DNA from: Candidatus Falkowbacteria bacterium UBA917
GTDB taxonomy: Bacteria; Patescibacteriota; Patescibacteriia; Patescibacteriales; Patescibacteriaceae
NCBI GenBank assembly: GCA_002293855.1
Contig: DBEB01000010.1
Location: forward strand, 1-63,599
Reading direction: 5' to 3'
DNA: 63,599 bases
Shown: positions 1 to 8,349 of the stretch, one piece after another
Position numbering within the stretch: position 1 is the first letter of the stretch
Layout of the letters: each line of letters opens with the position of its first letter
Made by a program: the position numbers and the translations under genes
The notes under the pieces: model-generated
Databases searched by the model: none
Seen by the model: only the letters and a program-made list of their open reading frames with translations
What the model was told of the DNA's origin: nothing

Positions 1-947
1 GGGAAGAACTTGAGATTGCGATAGAGCCAAAGCAGACGACTCAAAAGATCTTTGTCGGTGGACGCAAGGAACTTGGCACTAGCAGAATTAATCAAGAAGT
101 CAGAGAGCGTAACAGCGTCAAACATAATACTCCCCTTTTGATTGATAAAGTAATTAATCCAAGCGCCAATACTCGGCAGGATTTGTCGGCCATCGATCAC
201 GATAGTCTCAGTACCGATCTGAAGACTGTTAGTTAATAATACACTAATTAGCGCATCTTTAAAATCAGGATGATCAACTAACAAATTAATCAAGCGATAA
301 TTGAACTCTGAGATAAAGAGCTGATCACTACTAGCGAGTAAAACTAGTAAATTACTAGAGAGTAAGTCTTTGAACTGTTCGAGAGCGAGTTCTGGACTGA
401 TAGCCGACTCGGTACCAGCTGATGCATCAAGATCAGTAGTCTCCTCGCTAATAGCGCGTAAGTAATCAGGATCATCAGGATAGACGTTCATCGGCTCGCC
501 ATCATCAGGAATGGGAGCTGGCTCAGGATCAGCTTGCCAGAGCATGGTGTCAGCGGCTAACTCAGTGGCGGCTAATTTCCTAAGCTCTTCAACTTCAGCC
601 AAGTAGTCGCTAGCATTAGCGCCGAGTGAGCGGATATAGTTGGCTACATCCTCACCGAGCCAATCAGAGATAGCGAGGAACTTGTAACCAGCTAGATCAC
701 AGATGAATTGACGGAGTTTGGTATCATCAAAATTAAAGACAGCTTTGACTTGATTGTAGAGCTCAGCGAGACGCAGTTCTTTGAGATAGACTGCTTCAAC
801 CAACTCCACCATAGCCGAGCTTTGAATGCCGTCTAAGTCGTATTTTTCAATCAGCAAGACGCTCAAGTCAGCAGCTTTATCGGCAGTTAGCAAATAGAAA
901 ACTTCCTGAGGTAATTGTTTGATTTTAGCTTTGTTAGCGTTATTCAT
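1..947 (-). CDS. Hypothetical protein of the secretion-like operon, C-terminus off the window
   Basis: The frame is open from the ATG at 945-947 to the left edge, giving about 315 residues with no stop seen, so the C-terminus is missing. I recognise no family. The visible part is soluble, acidic and rich in Leu, Ala and Asp, with no signal peptide or obvious membrane segment. An acidic, Pro-rich stretch around residues 140-160 separates two helical-looking halves. The start lies 6 bases after the stop of the large VirB6-like membrane protein, so the two are almost certainly co-transcribed. There is no SD sequence; the spacer is AT-rich. In other CPR genomes genes after such membrane proteins often belong to a type IV secretion-like cluster. 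That function is inferred from position only. Confidence 0.7.
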   Translation of the reverse strand, partial: MNNANKAKIKQLPQEVFYLLTADKAADLSVLLIEKYDLDGIQSSAMVELVEAVYLKELRLAELYNQVKAVFNFDDTKLRQFICDLAGYKFLAISDWLGEDVANYIRSLGANASDYLAEVEELRKLAATELAADTMLWQADPEPAPIPDDGEPMNVYPDDPDYLRAISEETTDLDASAGTESAISPELALEQFKDLLSSNLLVLLASSDQLFISEFNYRLINLLVDHPDFKDALISVLLTNSLQIGTETIVIDGRQILPSIGAWINYFINQKGSIMFDAVTLSDFLINSASAKFLASTDKDLLSRLLWLYRNLKFF

Positions 948-953
948 AGATGA

Positions 954-3900
954 TTATTTACCCCAAGTGCCGTTAGTGATAGCGCTTCTGATCTTCCTAG
1001 CTAGTTCTTCGTTTTTATCAACTGACAAGGAACCGTTCTTACCTTTTTTGAAATTAGTATCTTGTAGATTATTAGCGGCTGAGAAGTCATTGACTGCCTT
1101 AATATTATTTAGATCGAGCTCGGCGATACTTGGATCGCTACCGCCATTTTCAGACTTAAGCTGACGAATGAAATCAACAATGGCCTTGTTGTGTTTGGCG
1201 GTTTTGACATTGATCACAATTGAAGAATTCATATTTAACGCCTTGAGACTTTCGGGGTGATTGTATTTAGCCCAGCGTTCGATAATGGTATTAACTAAGC
1301 CTGGATTATTGTCTTGGCGATTTAGCTGTTCTAATTTGGAAGAACTGACTTGATTGGATAAAATATCAGCTAATCGATCATCTAATTCAGAGCTATCAAT
1401 TTGTTCCAGTTGTTTGGCAGAAGCACTTTGAATAAACTTCTTGACTGCTGATTCATCAAGTACACCGTTTATACCAGTAAAGGCCTTTTTGAGATCGCCC
1501 TTGAGAGCAACATAATGAGTGCGATAGGACTGAGACTCCTTGAGAGCCTTGGCAGCTTCTGATTCAAACTTCAGTTTGTCTGCAGGACTAAGGCCCGGAA
1601 CAATTGATTTGGCCAAAGCATCTTCGGCAGCTTGCTCATGTTTGGTAGCTTCTAACAAAGAAGCATCAGCAATCTTGCCAGCAAAATCTTTACTGCCCTC
1701 CGTATCAATCTTGTTAATAGCGGCGTTATAGCGTCCTGGATCGAGAGCGCCCTTGAAGGCGGAAAGAATCTCAGCTAAGTTATTGGCATCCATATGATTA
1801 ACCTTAAGCTCATCGAGCTTCAGTTTGCCTTTTTTGATCATACCAGACATAGCTTTTTGATCAGATTCTTTTTTCATGTCCCAAATTAGATCAGGTCTGG
1901 TTTTAGCAGTACCGTCTATCAAATCGCGATAGAGAGCGGGGCGATATTTGGCAAGACCGGCAAAATCGTTGAAGGACTTGCGTTGGTCGGTGTTTTCTCG
2001 GTGGTTAACATCATCAAGACGAGCTATCTTGTCATGATGGATAGCACTGAGAACTTCACCATGAAACTTAGCCATGCTAGCTGCTTCATCTTTAGCTGCC
2101 TGTTCTTGACTTCTGTTGCCGAGACGACGGAGATAAGCATCCCAAGCACCGGTTTCCATCATCTTTTGCTGAATAGCATAACGTTCGGCCAGATTTTGAT
2201 TGGCAGCTTGATCAGCGGCGGCGGTAGATTTAAAGTTCTTAGCATCAAAGTTAGCAGAGACAGCACTGGTAGATGCAAAGGCAGTTTCTAGCTCGCTAGC
2301 AGTCATGCTGGCAATAGCGGCAATTTTATCCTTGTGGAGCTTAGAGTATTGAGCTTCTTCTTTGTTAATCACTTCGCGTTCTTTTTTGTACTTATCAGCA
2401 TCGCTATTGAACCAAGTAGCGGTATAGCCCTTGTCTTTGGCTGATAAACCGATGGCGAGGCGCTGTTTGACGTCGCCAGTGTTTCTGTAGGCAGTTTCTA
2501 GTTCGGCTTCAGTAGTTAGATGCTTATATAGACCTTGAGTTTTTTCAATCTCGTCTTTGTCTTTTTTGAAATCTTCGGCACGAGCTTTGGCAGCACCTGG
2601 ACGAGCCTGCCAGCCAGCTAGACCACGAGCAGCCCACTCCGACATAGCCTTAACCTCGACAGCCTTGCCATTGATAGTTGGTAAGAGTTTTTTAGCTTCT
2701 TCGGGATTGAGACCAAGCAAACTCTTGCCGTCAGCTGTAATTTTACCTTCGGCATTTTTTTGATATTTAACACCGTTTTTCATCCAAGAACCAGTATTAC
2801 CGATGGACTGACGCATCTTGGAGACCTCACTGTTGGCATTAGTCCAAGTATTCATAGCCAGAGAATCCTTGGTGCGCTTGAGACCTTGGAGATTGAGATT
2901 GTCCTTAACAAAACCCAGGCCACGACTGCCTGCTCCCTTGAAAAAAGCACTGTCAGCAAATTTAGCAGCACCGACACCAGCTGCACCAACGCCCAGAGCT
3001 CCTTTGCCAACCAGCTTAGCCGCTGATGAACCATAACTCTTGCCCTTTTTCTTGATCCAGCCGGAACCGGCCTTAAGCTGACCCATGCCCCAGACAGCAG
3101 CACCACCAATCAGACCGCCGTAGGACTTGGAAACAATCAGGCCACCAACCAAGAGAGCGATGGCAACGATGTAGCCGATAAAAAACTCAATGCCACTAAT
3201 CTCAGAGATACCGACGACTGGATTAGGATTATTCATGTTACCAAGCAGACCTGAAGCGACACGATTGGGATTGCTGCTAGTAGCGCTATCGAGTGTCGAT
3301 AATGAAAGCCAGATAAAGAAAGCGAGTACCGGACCACTGACAACGGCGTTGGTAAAATCTCCCCACCACTTAGAATAATATTTAGAACTTGGTAGAGCAT
3401 AGGCTAGCCAAGCAAATGGTGAGACAGTGACGTAAATCCAGATCATAATGATGCGCCAGAGCAACATAAAGAGCATCGAGATCAAAACCACACCAGCGAC
3501 GAGTAGATAAGCAAAAGCAAAGAGATAGGTCAGCAAGAGCGAAGTGCCATCAATCTCATAGCCACGGACTTGTGGTGTGTCAACACTCTCCAGATTGGAG
3601 TTGACGCCAGACAGGCTGAGCATCTTATCAATGCCGAGTACTTGAGTTAACTTGGCACCACCAAAGTCACTGAAGCCGTTAACAAAGGTCAACATCACGA
3701 CACTGGAAGCGTCGAGGATAATGCCACAAATAGACTTGGAGAAGTTAATAAATATAGCTGCAATCACTACCTTGGGCAGCATTTTTTTCATGGGATAGCC
3801 ATCGATACCCAAAACAGTAGTAAAGGCAACTACCAAGAGAATCAAAATAAAGAACATGTTGCAGAGATCGCGGATAATCACCCAACCCTTTACTACGACT

Positions 3901-4139
3901 TGAGAGTCAATAAAATCATTGTACTGAGCGAGATAGATAATGCCGGAGATAACCAGAGTGATCAGCCAGCCCATGAACCAAATGATGACACCGAGCAATT
4001 TGGAAATAGCTGACAAAAACCAGCCCTCGACAGTGCCGGTTTGAGCAAAGACTTGAGGGGCAAAAGCAAAAAGTAAAACTAAGCTAAGAACTAGTATTAG
4101 AGAGAGCTGAGTTTTAGTAAGCTTGGTAAAAAAATGCAT
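954..4139 (-). CDS. Large polytopic membrane protein, VirB6/TrbL-like
   Basis: 1061 residues. Residues 1-33 look like a signal peptide ending in an Ala-rich cleavage region (VFAQ). About six or seven strongly hydrophobic segments follow up to about residue 370, including a conserved-looking block with 'KKMLPKVVIAAIFINFSK'. The remaining ~690 residues are hydrophilic, Lys/Ala/Asp-rich and probably helical. An N-terminal multi-pass core with a long soluble tail resembles VirB6/TrbL-type inner-membrane channel proteins of type IV secretion, which CPR genomes commonly carry; the assignment rests on architecture and remembered similarity. It lies 27 bases after the heptad-repeat protein and 6 bases before the next gene. 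No SD sequence is visible at the ATG. Confidence 0.72.
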   Translation of the reverse strand: MHFFTKLTKTQLSLILVLSLVLLFAFAPQVFAQTGTVEGWFLSAISKLLGVIIWFMGWLITLVISGIIYLAQYNDFIDSQVVVKGWVIIRDLCNMFFILILLVVAFTTVLGIDGYPMKKMLPKVVIAAIFINFSKSICGIILDASSVVMLTFVNGFSDFGGAKLTQVLGIDKMLSLSGVNSNLESVDTPQVRGYEIDGTSLLLTYLFAFAYLLVAGVVLISMLFMLLWRIIMIWIYVTVSPFAWLAYALPSSKYYSKWWGDFTNAVVSGPVLAFFIWLSLSTLDSATSSNPNRVASGLLGNMNNPNPVVGISEISGIEFFIGYIVAIALLVGGLIVSKSYGGLIGGAAVWGMGQLKAGSGWIKKKGKSYGSSAAKLVGKGALGVGAAGVGAAKFADSAFFKGAGSRGLGFVKDNLNLQGLKRTKDSLAMNTWTNANSEVSKMRQSIGNTGSWMKNGVKYQKNAEGKITADGKSLLGLNPEEAKKLLPTINGKAVEVKAMSEWAARGLAGWQARPGAAKARAEDFKKDKDEIEKTQGLYKHLTTEAELETAYRNTGDVKQRLAIGLSAKDKGYTATWFNSDADKYKKEREVINKEEAQYSKLHKDKIAAIASMTASELETAFASTSAVSANFDAKNFKSTAAADQAANQNLAERYAIQQKMMETGAWDAYLRRLGNRSQEQAAKDEAASMAKFHGEVLSAIHHDKIARLDDVNHRENTDQRKSFNDFAGLAKYRPALYRDLIDGTAKTRPDLIWDMKKESDQKAMSGMIKKGKLKLDELKVNHMDANNLAEILSAFKGALDPGRYNAAINKIDTEGSKDFAGKIADASLLEATKHEQAAEDALAKSIVPGLSPADKLKFESEAAKALKESQSYRTHYVALKGDLKKAFTGINGVLDESAVKKFIQSASAKQLEQIDSSELDDRLADILSNQVSSSKLEQLNRQDNNPGLVNTIIERWAKYNHPESLKALNMNSSIVINVKTAKHNKAIVDFIRQLKSENGGSDPSIAELDLNNIKAVNDFSAANNLQDTNFKKGKNGSLSVDKNEELARKIRSAITNGTWGK

Positions 4140-4166
4140 GTTTCTAAACGACCAAGTTGTTATAAA

Positions 4167-5120
4167 TTATTTAACCACAGAACTAATTGTATCAATCGGA
4201 TGAGCAATCGTATCAACTAAGGCAAGGAGTAAAGCGCTAATGACCAAAAGAATAACCAAGACAATGATATCAAGCAGAGCGACAATAGTAAGCTCTAGAA
4301 AACCAATCCGATCAGAAACTGATTTGAGCAAATATTCTGAAAAACCACTTCCTGCGGCTTTGCTCGCAACTTTAGTTTCAAGCCTTGTCAAACCGGATCC
4401 GAGCCATTCTTGACCAAGCTTGCTAAAGTAATTGGAACCGATGGTAAAGCTCAAAAAAATATGAATATTAATCCAGATCAGTGTTAGCCCCCAGCTCGGA
4501 ACTAGAGCCAGCCAAGATTCTCTAAGTAGAGTGTCAGTGCCTAGACTGACAGCACTCGACACTAGAGAAGATCCAGAGCCATCAGAGTCAGACAATCTGC
4601 TTAGTAATTTATTTTTGATAGCTTGACGCTTGGCGGAGCGGAGTGAGTCACTAGCCTGCTCTAGACGATCGCCTTGTTTGACGATCTGCGAGCCTTCTTT
4701 GCGGATAGCTCGACCAGCACTGTCAACTGCTTGTCCGCTTTCGGCTAAGGCAGTGCCGCCAGCTTGAGCGACAGCTCCAGTGGCAGTAGTGACAGCCCCA
4801 ACAGCGGCAAGTGGCACACCGATGATAGCCCCAGCGCCGGTAGCACTGAGAGCGACACCAGACTCAGTCAGAGAGGCGCCACCACGTTCTAGACCACGAC
4901 CAGTGGCAGCTACGGCTTTACCAGTGACTTTCATAGTCTTGCCAGTAGCTTGGGTAGCAACCCCAGCAGCCTCTACACTGCGACCAGTGTTTTTGACCAC
5001 TTGAACTTTGCGCTGGCGACGAGTGGCTAGCTTTTGTTTACGCAAAAGCTCAGCTCTAGACTGCTCATCAGATTCGTCAGTATCGGATTGTGCTTCAAAC
5101 TCAGAGGCGCTTATTGCCAT
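4167..5120 (-). CDS. Heptad-glycine repeat membrane protein
   Basis: 317 residues. An acidic/basic N-terminus (1-45) is followed by about fourteen 7-residue units between about 46 and 165. Each has a glycine at the same place, usually as (A/T)TG or SG, and the run is broken once by a hydrophobic patch (AIIGVPLAAVGAV). Strict 7-residue spacing of glycine in Ala/Thr-rich helix suggests a glycine-zipper or amphipathic helix that packs against itself or a membrane. The C-terminal third has two hydrophobic segments (about 200-225 and 275-305). It is the first gene of the operon, 27 bases before the VirB6-like gene, behind an extended -10 promoter. Function unknown; it may be a partner of the VirB6-like protein. 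Confidence 0.75.
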   Translation of the reverse strand: MAISASEFEAQSDTDESDEQSRAELLRKQKLATRRQRKVQVVKNTGRSVEAAGVATQATGKTMKVTGKAVAATGRGLERGGASLTESGVALSATGAGAIIGVPLAAVGAVTTATGAVAQAGGTALAESGQAVDSAGRAIRKEGSQIVKQGDRLEQASDSLRSAKRQAIKNKLLSRLSDSDGSGSSLVSSAVSLGTDTLLRESWLALVPSWGLTLIWINIHIFLSFTIGSNYFSKLGQEWLGSGLTRLETKVASKAAGSGFSEYLLKSVSDRIGFLELTIVALLDIIVLVILLVISALLLALVDTIAHPIDTISSVVK

Positions 5121-5138
5121 AGCTTTAGCCTATGGCTA

Positions 5139-5167
5139 ATTATAGCATTAAGCGATTTGTATTTCAA
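5139..5167 (-). promoter_or_regulatory. Promoter of the secretion-like operon
   Basis: Read on the minus strand: TTGAAA (5162-5167), 17-base spacer, TATAAT (5139-5144), preceded by TGC as an extended -10. The predicted start is near 5132, about 12 bases before the ATG. A short hairpin (TTAGCC/GGCTAA) covers the predicted start. Confidence 0.75.
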
Positions 5168-5169
5168 AT

Positions 5170-5205
5170 AAAAAAACACCGCTAGAGCCAGTTGTTTAGC
5201 GGTGT
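5170..5205 (-). terminator. Terminator after hpf
   Basis: A perfect 9-bp stem (ACACCGCTA/TAGCGGTGT at 5176-5184 and 5197-5205) followed on the minus strand by a run of T. It ends the holB-to-hpf operon just before the next promoter. Confidence 0.85.
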
Positions 5206-5227
5206 AAAAATGAAAATGACAAGAGCT

Positions 5228-5533
5228 TTAGGAACGCTTGTCCTTGTATTTTTTAATTGACTCGAGGACATGATCCTTGACCTTGTCGATAGCCTTGTAG
5301 AGATCAGCTTCGGTTTTTTGGATAAAGATATGTTCGCCAGCTAAGACTAGATTGATTTCAGCTTGGAAGATGTCGCCTTTTTGGTGATGTTTGGTAGTGA
5401 GAGCAATCTCAAAATCACAATTAGTAACAGTTTGATTAACTAAATATTTGTCTAACATATCCAGCTTGGCCTGAATATAGTCAGTGATAGCTGGAGTAAG
5501 CTTCAAACCTGTGGCTTTGATTTGGGCGCGCAT
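5228..5533 (-). CDS. hpf: Ribosome hibernation promoting factor, short form
   Basis: 101 residues, the length of short HPF/YfiA proteins; the C-terminal dimerisation domain of long HPF is absent. It starts with an intact beta-alpha-beta-beta-beta-alpha pattern (IKATGLKLTPAITDYIQAKL) and carries the typical 'AEINLVLAGEHIFIQ' and 'DLYKAIDKVKDHV' segments. The family binds the 30S mRNA/tRNA path and silences ribosomes in stationary phase. It is the last gene of the operon, 4 bases after rseP and directly before a terminator. Placement next to frr groups two ribosome-state factors in one transcript. No SD sequence. Confidence 0.93.
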   Translation of the reverse strand: MRAQIKATGLKLTPAITDYIQAKLDMLDKYLVNQTVTNCDFEIALTTKHHQKGDIFQAEINLVLAGEHIFIQKTEADLYKAIDKVKDHVLESIKKYKDKRS

Positions 5534-5537
5534 ATCA

Positions 5538-6713
5538 TTAAAACTTAGTGAATAAACTTTTAATTTGGCAGGATAAACAACCTAACTTACTGATGTCAGC
5601 AATGCTAACAAAAACAATCATAATAATTAAGAGCAAAAAGAAGACATTATTAAAGATCATTTCCAGTTGCCGGTTCATAACCTTGCCACGAATTTTTTCA
5701 ATCAAGAGGAAAAAGAGTCGACCGCCATCAAGAGCCGGAATCGGCAAGATATTGAGGACGGCGAGGTTAACTGATAGAGCGGCCGAGAATTGCAAGACAT
5801 AGGCTAGTCCTAGATCAACCATCTGACCAGTGATGCCGTAGATACCGATCGGTCCAGCGACAGCTTGGCCACTCGCCTGGCCTTGGAAGAGTTTAGCAAA
5901 GAATTGCCAGAGGCCGATAATAATCATAGCAAGGAGCATGTAGACCGAGATAGCCGCCTGATAAATAGCACGGTACCAAGGGTAACGGACAGTAGCAATC
6001 TGATCGAGACCCACACCGACACCAATAATCTCTTCGCTGGCGCTGACACTTAGTTTACGAGGGGTTAACTCTTTGCTGAGGAACTGATTGCCACGACGAA
6101 CCTGATAAATGACCGGAGTATCTAGTTTGGTCTTGATGAAGTTTTGGATATCTGCAGTACTAGCAAAGTTCTGACCGTCGATGCTGACAATGATGTCGCC
6201 GGCCTTGATACCGCCAGTTTCAGCCGGAGAATCAGCAATTACTGAGGTGATTTGAATGCGAGGATCTTGATAATTTTTGAGATGAGCCTGACTCTGGTCA
6301 TAGGATTCTGGCAAACCAGTGATAGCAAAAGCGCAGAAAAGAATAAACCAAGCCAGAATGACATTCATGATCACGCCAGCGGATAGGATAAGAGCACGTT
6401 TCCAGATGACTTGAGCGCCAAAACTATCAGAATCATGGTTACCATTGTCATTTTCGCCCTTGATTTTGACAAAGCCGCCGAGAGGGATCCAGTTGAGAGA
6501 ATAGACAGTTGAATCATGATCAGTGATCTCTCGCCCACCCCAGACGCGCACCCATTTGCCTTGGCGTTTGTAGAGGCCGCAGAGACGTGGTGGAAAACCG
6601 AAGCCAAACTCGTCACAAGCGACTTTGAAGTAGCGAGCAACAGCGAAGTGGCCGAGTTCGTGGACAAAAACTAGTAGTCCGAGGATGAGGAAAAAAGTAA
6701 TGAAAGTAAGCAT
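5538..6713 (-). CDS. rseP: Site-2 intramembrane zinc metalloprotease RseP
   Basis: 391 residues. The zinc-binding HELGH motif is at residues 18-22 in the first membrane segment, and the second active-site motif 'NILPIPALDGGR' is near the C-terminus. One PDZ domain lies between (about 140-220, with 'GGIKAGDIIVSIDG'). Three to four membrane segments fit the family. RseP-type proteases cut transmembrane helices of anti-sigma factors or leftover signal peptides; the substrate here is unknown. It sits 1 base after frr and 4 bases before hpf. All catalytic residues are present. Confidence 0.95.
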   Translation of the reverse strand: MLTFITFFLILGLLVFVHELGHFAVARYFKVACDEFGFGFPPRLCGLYKRQGKWVRVWGGREITDHDSTVYSLNWIPLGGFVKIKGENDNGNHDSDSFGAQVIWKRALILSAGVIMNVILAWFILFCAFAITGLPESYDQSQAHLKNYQDPRIQITSVIADSPAETGGIKAGDIIVSIDGQNFASTADIQNFIKTKLDTPVIYQVRRGNQFLSKELTPRKLSVSASEEIIGVGVGLDQIATVRYPWYRAIYQAAISVYMLLAMIIIGLWQFFAKLFQGQASGQAVAGPIGIYGITGQMVDLGLAYVLQFSAALSVNLAVLNILPIPALDGGRLFFLLIEKIRGKVMNRQLEMIFNNVFFLLLIIMIVFVSIADISKLGCLSCQIKSLFTKF

Positions 6714-6714
6714 A

Positions 6715-7269
6715 TTAAATAGTCATGATGTCTTTTTCTTTTTTATCGCTAATTTCTTTGAGATTGTTATTACGATCAGAGATTTCTTCTTCTAACTCCT
6801 TGAGGAAGCGGAATTTATCATCCTCGCCTAACTCCTTGGCAGCAAAGGCCTTTTCAATCTCAGTTTTAATCTCATCTCTAAGTTTACGCAATTCAACACG
6901 AGCTTGTTCAAACTTGACGCCCAATTTCTTGACCAATTCGCGACGGTTTTCTTCGGTCAGTGGCGGCATGGAGAGACGGAGGCGTTCACCTTCATTGACG
7001 ATAGAAAAGCCCAGATCAGCGATGACTAGAGCTTTTTCGATGTCTTTGAGAACGCTCTTGTCCCAAGCAGAAATCAGAATGCTAGAACTATCAGAGAGTG
7101 AAATATTACCGAGAGCATTGATAGGACTACGAGTCCCATAGGCTTCGACCTGCACAGCGTCGAGCATAGCAGGATTGATACGGCCAGTACGGAGTCCAGC
7201 GATATCTTTTTTGAAATAGTCTTCTAGTTGAGTAAAGGCGCTTTGACGATCGCTAATGTATTGATTCAT
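6715..7269 (-). CDS. frr: Ribosome recycling factor
   Basis: 184 residues, the usual length. The family signatures are present: 'DIAGLRTGRINPAMLD' near the N-terminus, 'LRLSMPPLTEENRRELVKKL' in the middle and a long charged three-helix bundle at the C-terminus. RRF with EF-G splits post-termination ribosomes. The frr-rseP order is common in bacteria, but pyrH and tsf, frequent neighbours, are not here. The stop lies 1 base before rseP and the start 8 bases after the lipoprotein gene. No SD sequence. Confidence 0.96.
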   Translation of the reverse strand: MNQYISDRQSAFTQLEDYFKKDIAGLRTGRINPAMLDAVQVEAYGTRSPINALGNISLSDSSSILISAWDKSVLKDIEKALVIADLGFSIVNEGERLRLSMPPLTEENRRELVKKLGVKFEQARVELRKLRDEIKTEIEKAFAAKELGEDDKFRFLKELEEEISDRNNNLKEISDKKEKDIMTI

Positions 7270-7277
7270 ATAAGTAA

Positions 7278-8348
7278 TTAATTATTCGGTTCACGAACTC
7301 CTAGATAAATTAAGCCGTCTTGATTGGGATCGGAGAGAATCTTCCAGGCCCGACGAGTAGTTGGGATAGGAGTAGTGGTCCAGTTCTCACCACCATCAAT
7401 ACTACGATAGAAGGTGGCGTCAGTGATATAGTAGAGCAACTGAGGATTTTTGTAATTAACAGCCAAAGAATTGATAGTAACTGGTTCCTTGGGCGTTAAT
7501 AGCTTGATTTCTGTCCAATCATCACCATTATTGACAGTGCGCAGTAGCCCGTATTTCAAGGCTAACAAAAATCCACCGTCTTGGGAAGGGACACTGATGA
7601 GGTCACGCAAAGAACGATCACCTTTGAATTCTTTGAGTTTGTCAGATAAATCTAGCCAAGTAACCCCAGCGTCAGTAGTGCGATAGAGCTTGCCATTGCT
7701 AAGGCCGATCATAATAGTCCGACTATCAGACTTGCTGATGACAATTTTTTTGATTTCATTCTTAAAAATTTGAATATTTTGCCAGCTCACGCCGTAATCA
7801 GAGCTCTTGATCAAATTGCCATTATCCGTACCAATATAGACAAGGGCCGGATTATAGTGATCGATAGCTAGCGAACGAACTACAGCATTAGCATTGGCAT
7901 CAGTGTAAGCAACTTGCCAGCTACGGCCACAATCTGAGCTTTTGAGTAATTTAGAGCCGATTGAGCTGTAGATTTGACACTTGTTCTTGGGATCAACCGC
8001 TAAATCGACAATCACTTGGACATTGAGAGCTTTGGAACGGCTAGGCGACCAGGATTCAGCACCGTCATAACTAGTCATAATCCCCTTTTCAAACATGCCG
8101 AGATAAAGAGCCTTACTGTCAGACGGATCCATGGCCATAGAATAAATCGCTAGATTGGTCATAGACAGATTTTGACCGTTGGTACCGAGGATGGAGTTGC
8201 GAGTTACCCAAGTCTGACCGTGATCAGTGGACTTGAAGAGACCGCCGTTACTTGGCAATTTGGTACCGCCGCCAATGCCGAGATTGAGAGTGCAACCCGA
8301 GACTAGGAAGCTCAGCACTAAAAGAATTAATAATTTGGATTTAGGCAT
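7278..8348 (-). CDS. Lipoprotein with seven Asp-box repeats (Ycf48/sortilin-like propeller)
   Basis: 356 residues. A lipoprotein signal (LVSGC, lipidated Cys19) indicates membrane anchoring outside the cell. I count seven Asp-box motifs of the S/T-x-D-x-G-x-x-W type (for example STDHGQTW, SSDCGRSW, SSDYGVSW, TTDAGVTW, SIDGGENW), spaced about 45 residues apart, which fits a seven-bladed beta-propeller as in BNR/Ycf48/Vps10 domains. No sialidase catalytic residues are evident, so an assembly or binding role is more likely than hydrolysis. It sits 1 base after holB and 8 bases before frr, an unexpected surface protein inside a housekeeping operon. Confidence 0.85.
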   Translation of the reverse strand: MPKSKLLILLVLSFLVSGCTLNLGIGGGTKLPSNGGLFKSTDHGQTWVTRNSILGTNGQNLSMTNLAIYSMAMDPSDSKALYLGMFEKGIMTSYDGAESWSPSRSKALNVQVIVDLAVDPKNKCQIYSSIGSKLLKSSDCGRSWQVAYTDANANAVVRSLAIDHYNPALVYIGTDNGNLIKSSDYGVSWQNIQIFKNEIKKIVISKSDSRTIMIGLSNGKLYRTTDAGVTWLDLSDKLKEFKGDRSLRDLISVPSQDGGFLLALKYGLLRTVNNGDDWTEIKLLTPKEPVTINSLAVNYKNPQLLYYITDATFYRSIDGGENWTTTPIPTTRRAWKILSDPNQDGLIYLGVREPNN

Positions 8349-8349
8349 A

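Noticed and set aside
2557..3109. Several overlapping open frames on both strands within the VirB6-like gene
   Set aside because: They are frame shadows of the 954-4139 gene: low complexity, no promoter or SD and no recognisable domain.
4780..5004. Plus-strand frame opposite the heptad-repeat gene
   Set aside because: It mirrors the repetitive Ala/Gly codons of the real gene; no start signals.
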